Source: an uncultured Sphingopyxis sp. (GTDB lineage Bacteria; Pseudomonadota; Alphaproteobacteria; Sphingomonadales; Sphingomonadaceae). Taken from it: a DNA stretch of 7,272 nt. The stretch covers positions 1-7,272 of the forward strand of contig CALFXW010000172.1 in the NCBI GenBank assembly GCA_937957805.1, read 5' to 3'. The position numbers and the translations under genes are program-made. This document shows, piece by piece, positions 6,072 to 7,272 of the stretch. Position 1 is the first letter of the stretch, and each line of letters starts with the position of its first letter. The notes below the pieces were generated by a model that made no database searches, had not been told where the DNA came from, and saw only the letters and a program-made list of their open reading frames with translations.

Positions 6072-7272
6072 GCGCACCAACGCGCCGTGGCGATGGCGAT
6101 GGCGGGGTATTTGGGCATATCCTGCTGACATTTGGCCAGCGTTCGTCGCCGCAAGTCGGCAAGCAGTGCGGCATTGTTCAACGTCTGCCGACCAGCGAGC
6201 AAATCGTCGGCGAGTGGGGCATCGGCAAATTGGGCATTTTCCGATGCTTCGCGCCGCGCGATCTGGAGCGCGTTGACCGCAACCGCCGCCATGAATTTTT
6301 CGCGCCCCACCGCCTTGGCGCGCACGTGCGCGATCAGCCAATCGGCGACCGCACCCAATAATTCATCGCCGCCAACCTCCCCCTGCGCCGTGGCGGGCGG
6401 TCGCACTGGCGCGGCAATTCGCGCAGCGTCACGCAGATCAGGCGACAAATCCTCCTCAAGCAGCAGCAACAGGTCGAGTTCCTGTTCCGCCGTGCGCCGC
6501 GATATTACCGCGCGTTCGATGCTGCTATCCGCGCCGCTGCGCCAATATGCGCCCATCTGCAAACAGCCGATCGCCCACCACAAAGTGCGATAGATAAGCC
6601 AGAAACGTAAGCGCGTCGGGTCAACATTGCGCCCGCCCGCCGCGCGATATAGCGCCACCAGATCATCGATTGTGCCAAGGCCAAATGCCGGTCGGTCAAT
6701 CGCGCTAAAGCGCCAGACCGTCATGCAGCCATAGGCCAAATCCTCATGATAATCGCCCAGATGCGCCAATTCCCAGTCAAGCACCGCCGACAATCGCCCG
6801 CCATCGACCATCAGATTGCCCAGCCGATAATCGCCATGCACCAGCGTCGGTGGCACGGGTGGGGGTTGATTGTCCGCACACCATTTGAGCGCCAGCGCGA
6901 TGACAGGCCGGTCGGCCCCAAAATTGTCAAAGCTTGCGCGCAATTGGGCAATGCCGCTTGCGGCATCCATCACCGGCAGATTGGCGGGAAGTTGCCCGGT
7001 CGGCACGCCATGGATGGCAGCCAGTTCACGGGCTACATCACCCAACAACTCCCCATGCGGCCCCGCCAAAATCTGCGCAGGGTCGGCGCTGCCGTCCGCA
7101 TGCGCCATGACATAGCCTTCACCCAAGCCATCATCGGGGCACAGCACATAAACGGGCTGCGGCGCAGCAACACCCGCCCCGTGCATGACGCCGACCAACG
7201 CCGCCTCATCCGCCAGCCGCAGCGCGCGCGATGCGCCCCATTGGGCGGACGGGCTGCGCCGCAACACAAGCC
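6068..7272 (-). CDS. APH-family acyl-CoA kinase fused to DUF6285 (LvaA-LvaB-like), 5' end outside window
   Basis: About 401 codons are visible; the N-terminus lies beyond base 7272. The frame is open to the edge, and LVLRR resembles the interior kinase N-lobe motif that precedes the phosphate loop. Counting from 7267, the aminoglycoside-phosphotransferase-like core has VHGDYRLGNLM (143-153; catalytic Asp146, Asn151) and AVLDWELAHLGDYHEDLAYG (161-180; metal-binding Asp164), then a helical C-lobe to about 275. After a Pro/Ala linker, residues 298-399 match DUF6285: ELLGAVADWLIAHV (302-315), FMAAVAVNALQIARRE (325-340) and LLADLRRRTLAKCQQDMPKYP (368-388). Such kinases next to acyl-CoA dehydrogenases phosphorylate the 4-hydroxyl of hydroxyacyl-CoA (LvaA; ACAD10/11 kinase domain). 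The DUF6285 part likely corresponds to the small partner LvaB. It appears to be the first visible gene of the run; its stop overlaps the Nmad3 start. Kinase fold is firm; substrate is inferred. Confidence 0.85.
   Translation of the reverse strand, partial: LVLRRSPSAQWGASRALRLADEAALVGVMHGAGVAAPQPVYVLCPDDGLGEGYVMAHADGSADPAQILAGPHGELLGDVARELAAIHGVPTGQLPANLPVMDAASGIAQLRASFDNFGADRPVIALALKWCADNQPPPVPPTLVHGDYRLGNLMVDGGRLSAVLDWELAHLGDYHEDLAYGCMTVWRFSAIDRPAFGLGTIDDLVALYRAAGGRNVDPTRLRFWLIYRTLWWAIGCLQMGAYWRSGADSSIERAVISRRTAEQELDLLLLLEEDLSPDLRDAARIAAPVRPPATAQGEVGGDELLGAVADWLIAHVRAKAVGREKFMAAVAVNALQIARREASENAQFADAPLADDLLAGRQTLNNAALLADLRRRTLAKCQQDMPKYPAIAIATARWCA

Noticed and set aside
6088..6110. Short GCGATG/GGCGAT tandem repeat near the end of the kinase gene
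   Set aside because: Only two to three imperfect units encoding Ala-Ile repeats; ordinary coding composition.
5361..6341. A longer 326-residue version of the Nmad3 protein starting at 6341
   Set aside because: The extra 90 residues overlap the kinase gene in another frame and are low-information Arg/Cys-rich sequence; family similarity begins exactly at the ATG at 6071.
6068..7267. Treating the GTG at 7267-7265 as the true start of the kinase
   Set aside because: The frame stays open to the window edge and the Val lies inside an LVLRR motif normally internal to the kinase N-lobe, so the gene is 5'-partial.
1..7272. CRISPR arrays, tRNA/rRNA genes, insertion sequences or phage genes
   Set aside because: No regularly spaced repeats, no cloverleaf or rRNA-like segments, and no transposase, integrase or phage protein motifs were seen on either strand.

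Overview
This is high-GC, tightly packed chromosomal DNA from a bacterium, most likely an alphaproteobacterium of the sphingomonad type (Sphingopyxis/Sphingorhabdus-like). That placement rests on the overall protein style and gene density, not on a marker gene, so it is an inference. Seven protein-coding genes account for nearly the whole window. I found no RNA gene, CRISPR array, transposase or other mobile-element gene.

Left part (1-2138). A metal-dependent amidohydrolase of the D-aminoacylase/N-acyl-D-amino-acid deacylase group lies on the minus strand. It diverges from a plus-strand COG4798-type predicted methyltransferase that carries a lipoprotein signal. About 100 bases of presumed divergent promoter separate them. 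The amidohydrolase looks normal for about 390 residues, then loses family similarity and stops at base 11, roughly 150 residues short. A perfect 7-bp inverted repeat (44-70) lies inside the anomalous tail.

Right part (2144-7272). Five minus-strand genes form one apparent transcription unit, listed in order of transcription. (1) An APH-type acyl-CoA kinase fused to a DUF6285 domain, entering from beyond the right edge. (2) An Nmad3-family protein. (3) An acyl-CoA dehydrogenase of the LvaC/ACAD10-11 type. (4) A protein with two tandem cyclic-nucleotide-binding domains and no DNA-binding domain. (5) A class II (Ntn-type) glutamine amidotransferase. Three of the four junctions are start/stop overlaps (ATGA, GTGA, TAATG); the only gap is 48 bases. 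The unit ends 5 bases from the convergent methyltransferase gene.

How they may work together. Kinase, DUF6285 and dehydrogenase match the LvaA-LvaB-LvaC logic of gamma-hydroxyacyl-CoA (levulinate) catabolism, where the 4-hydroxyl is phosphorylated and then removed by the dehydrogenase-like enzyme. Here the LvaA- and LvaB-like parts appear as one polypeptide. The unexpected members are Nmad3 (a family named for predicted links to nucleotide modification), the tandem cNMP sensor and the amidotransferase, all apparently co-translated with the lipid genes. That combination is the best candidate in the window for an undescribed functional association.
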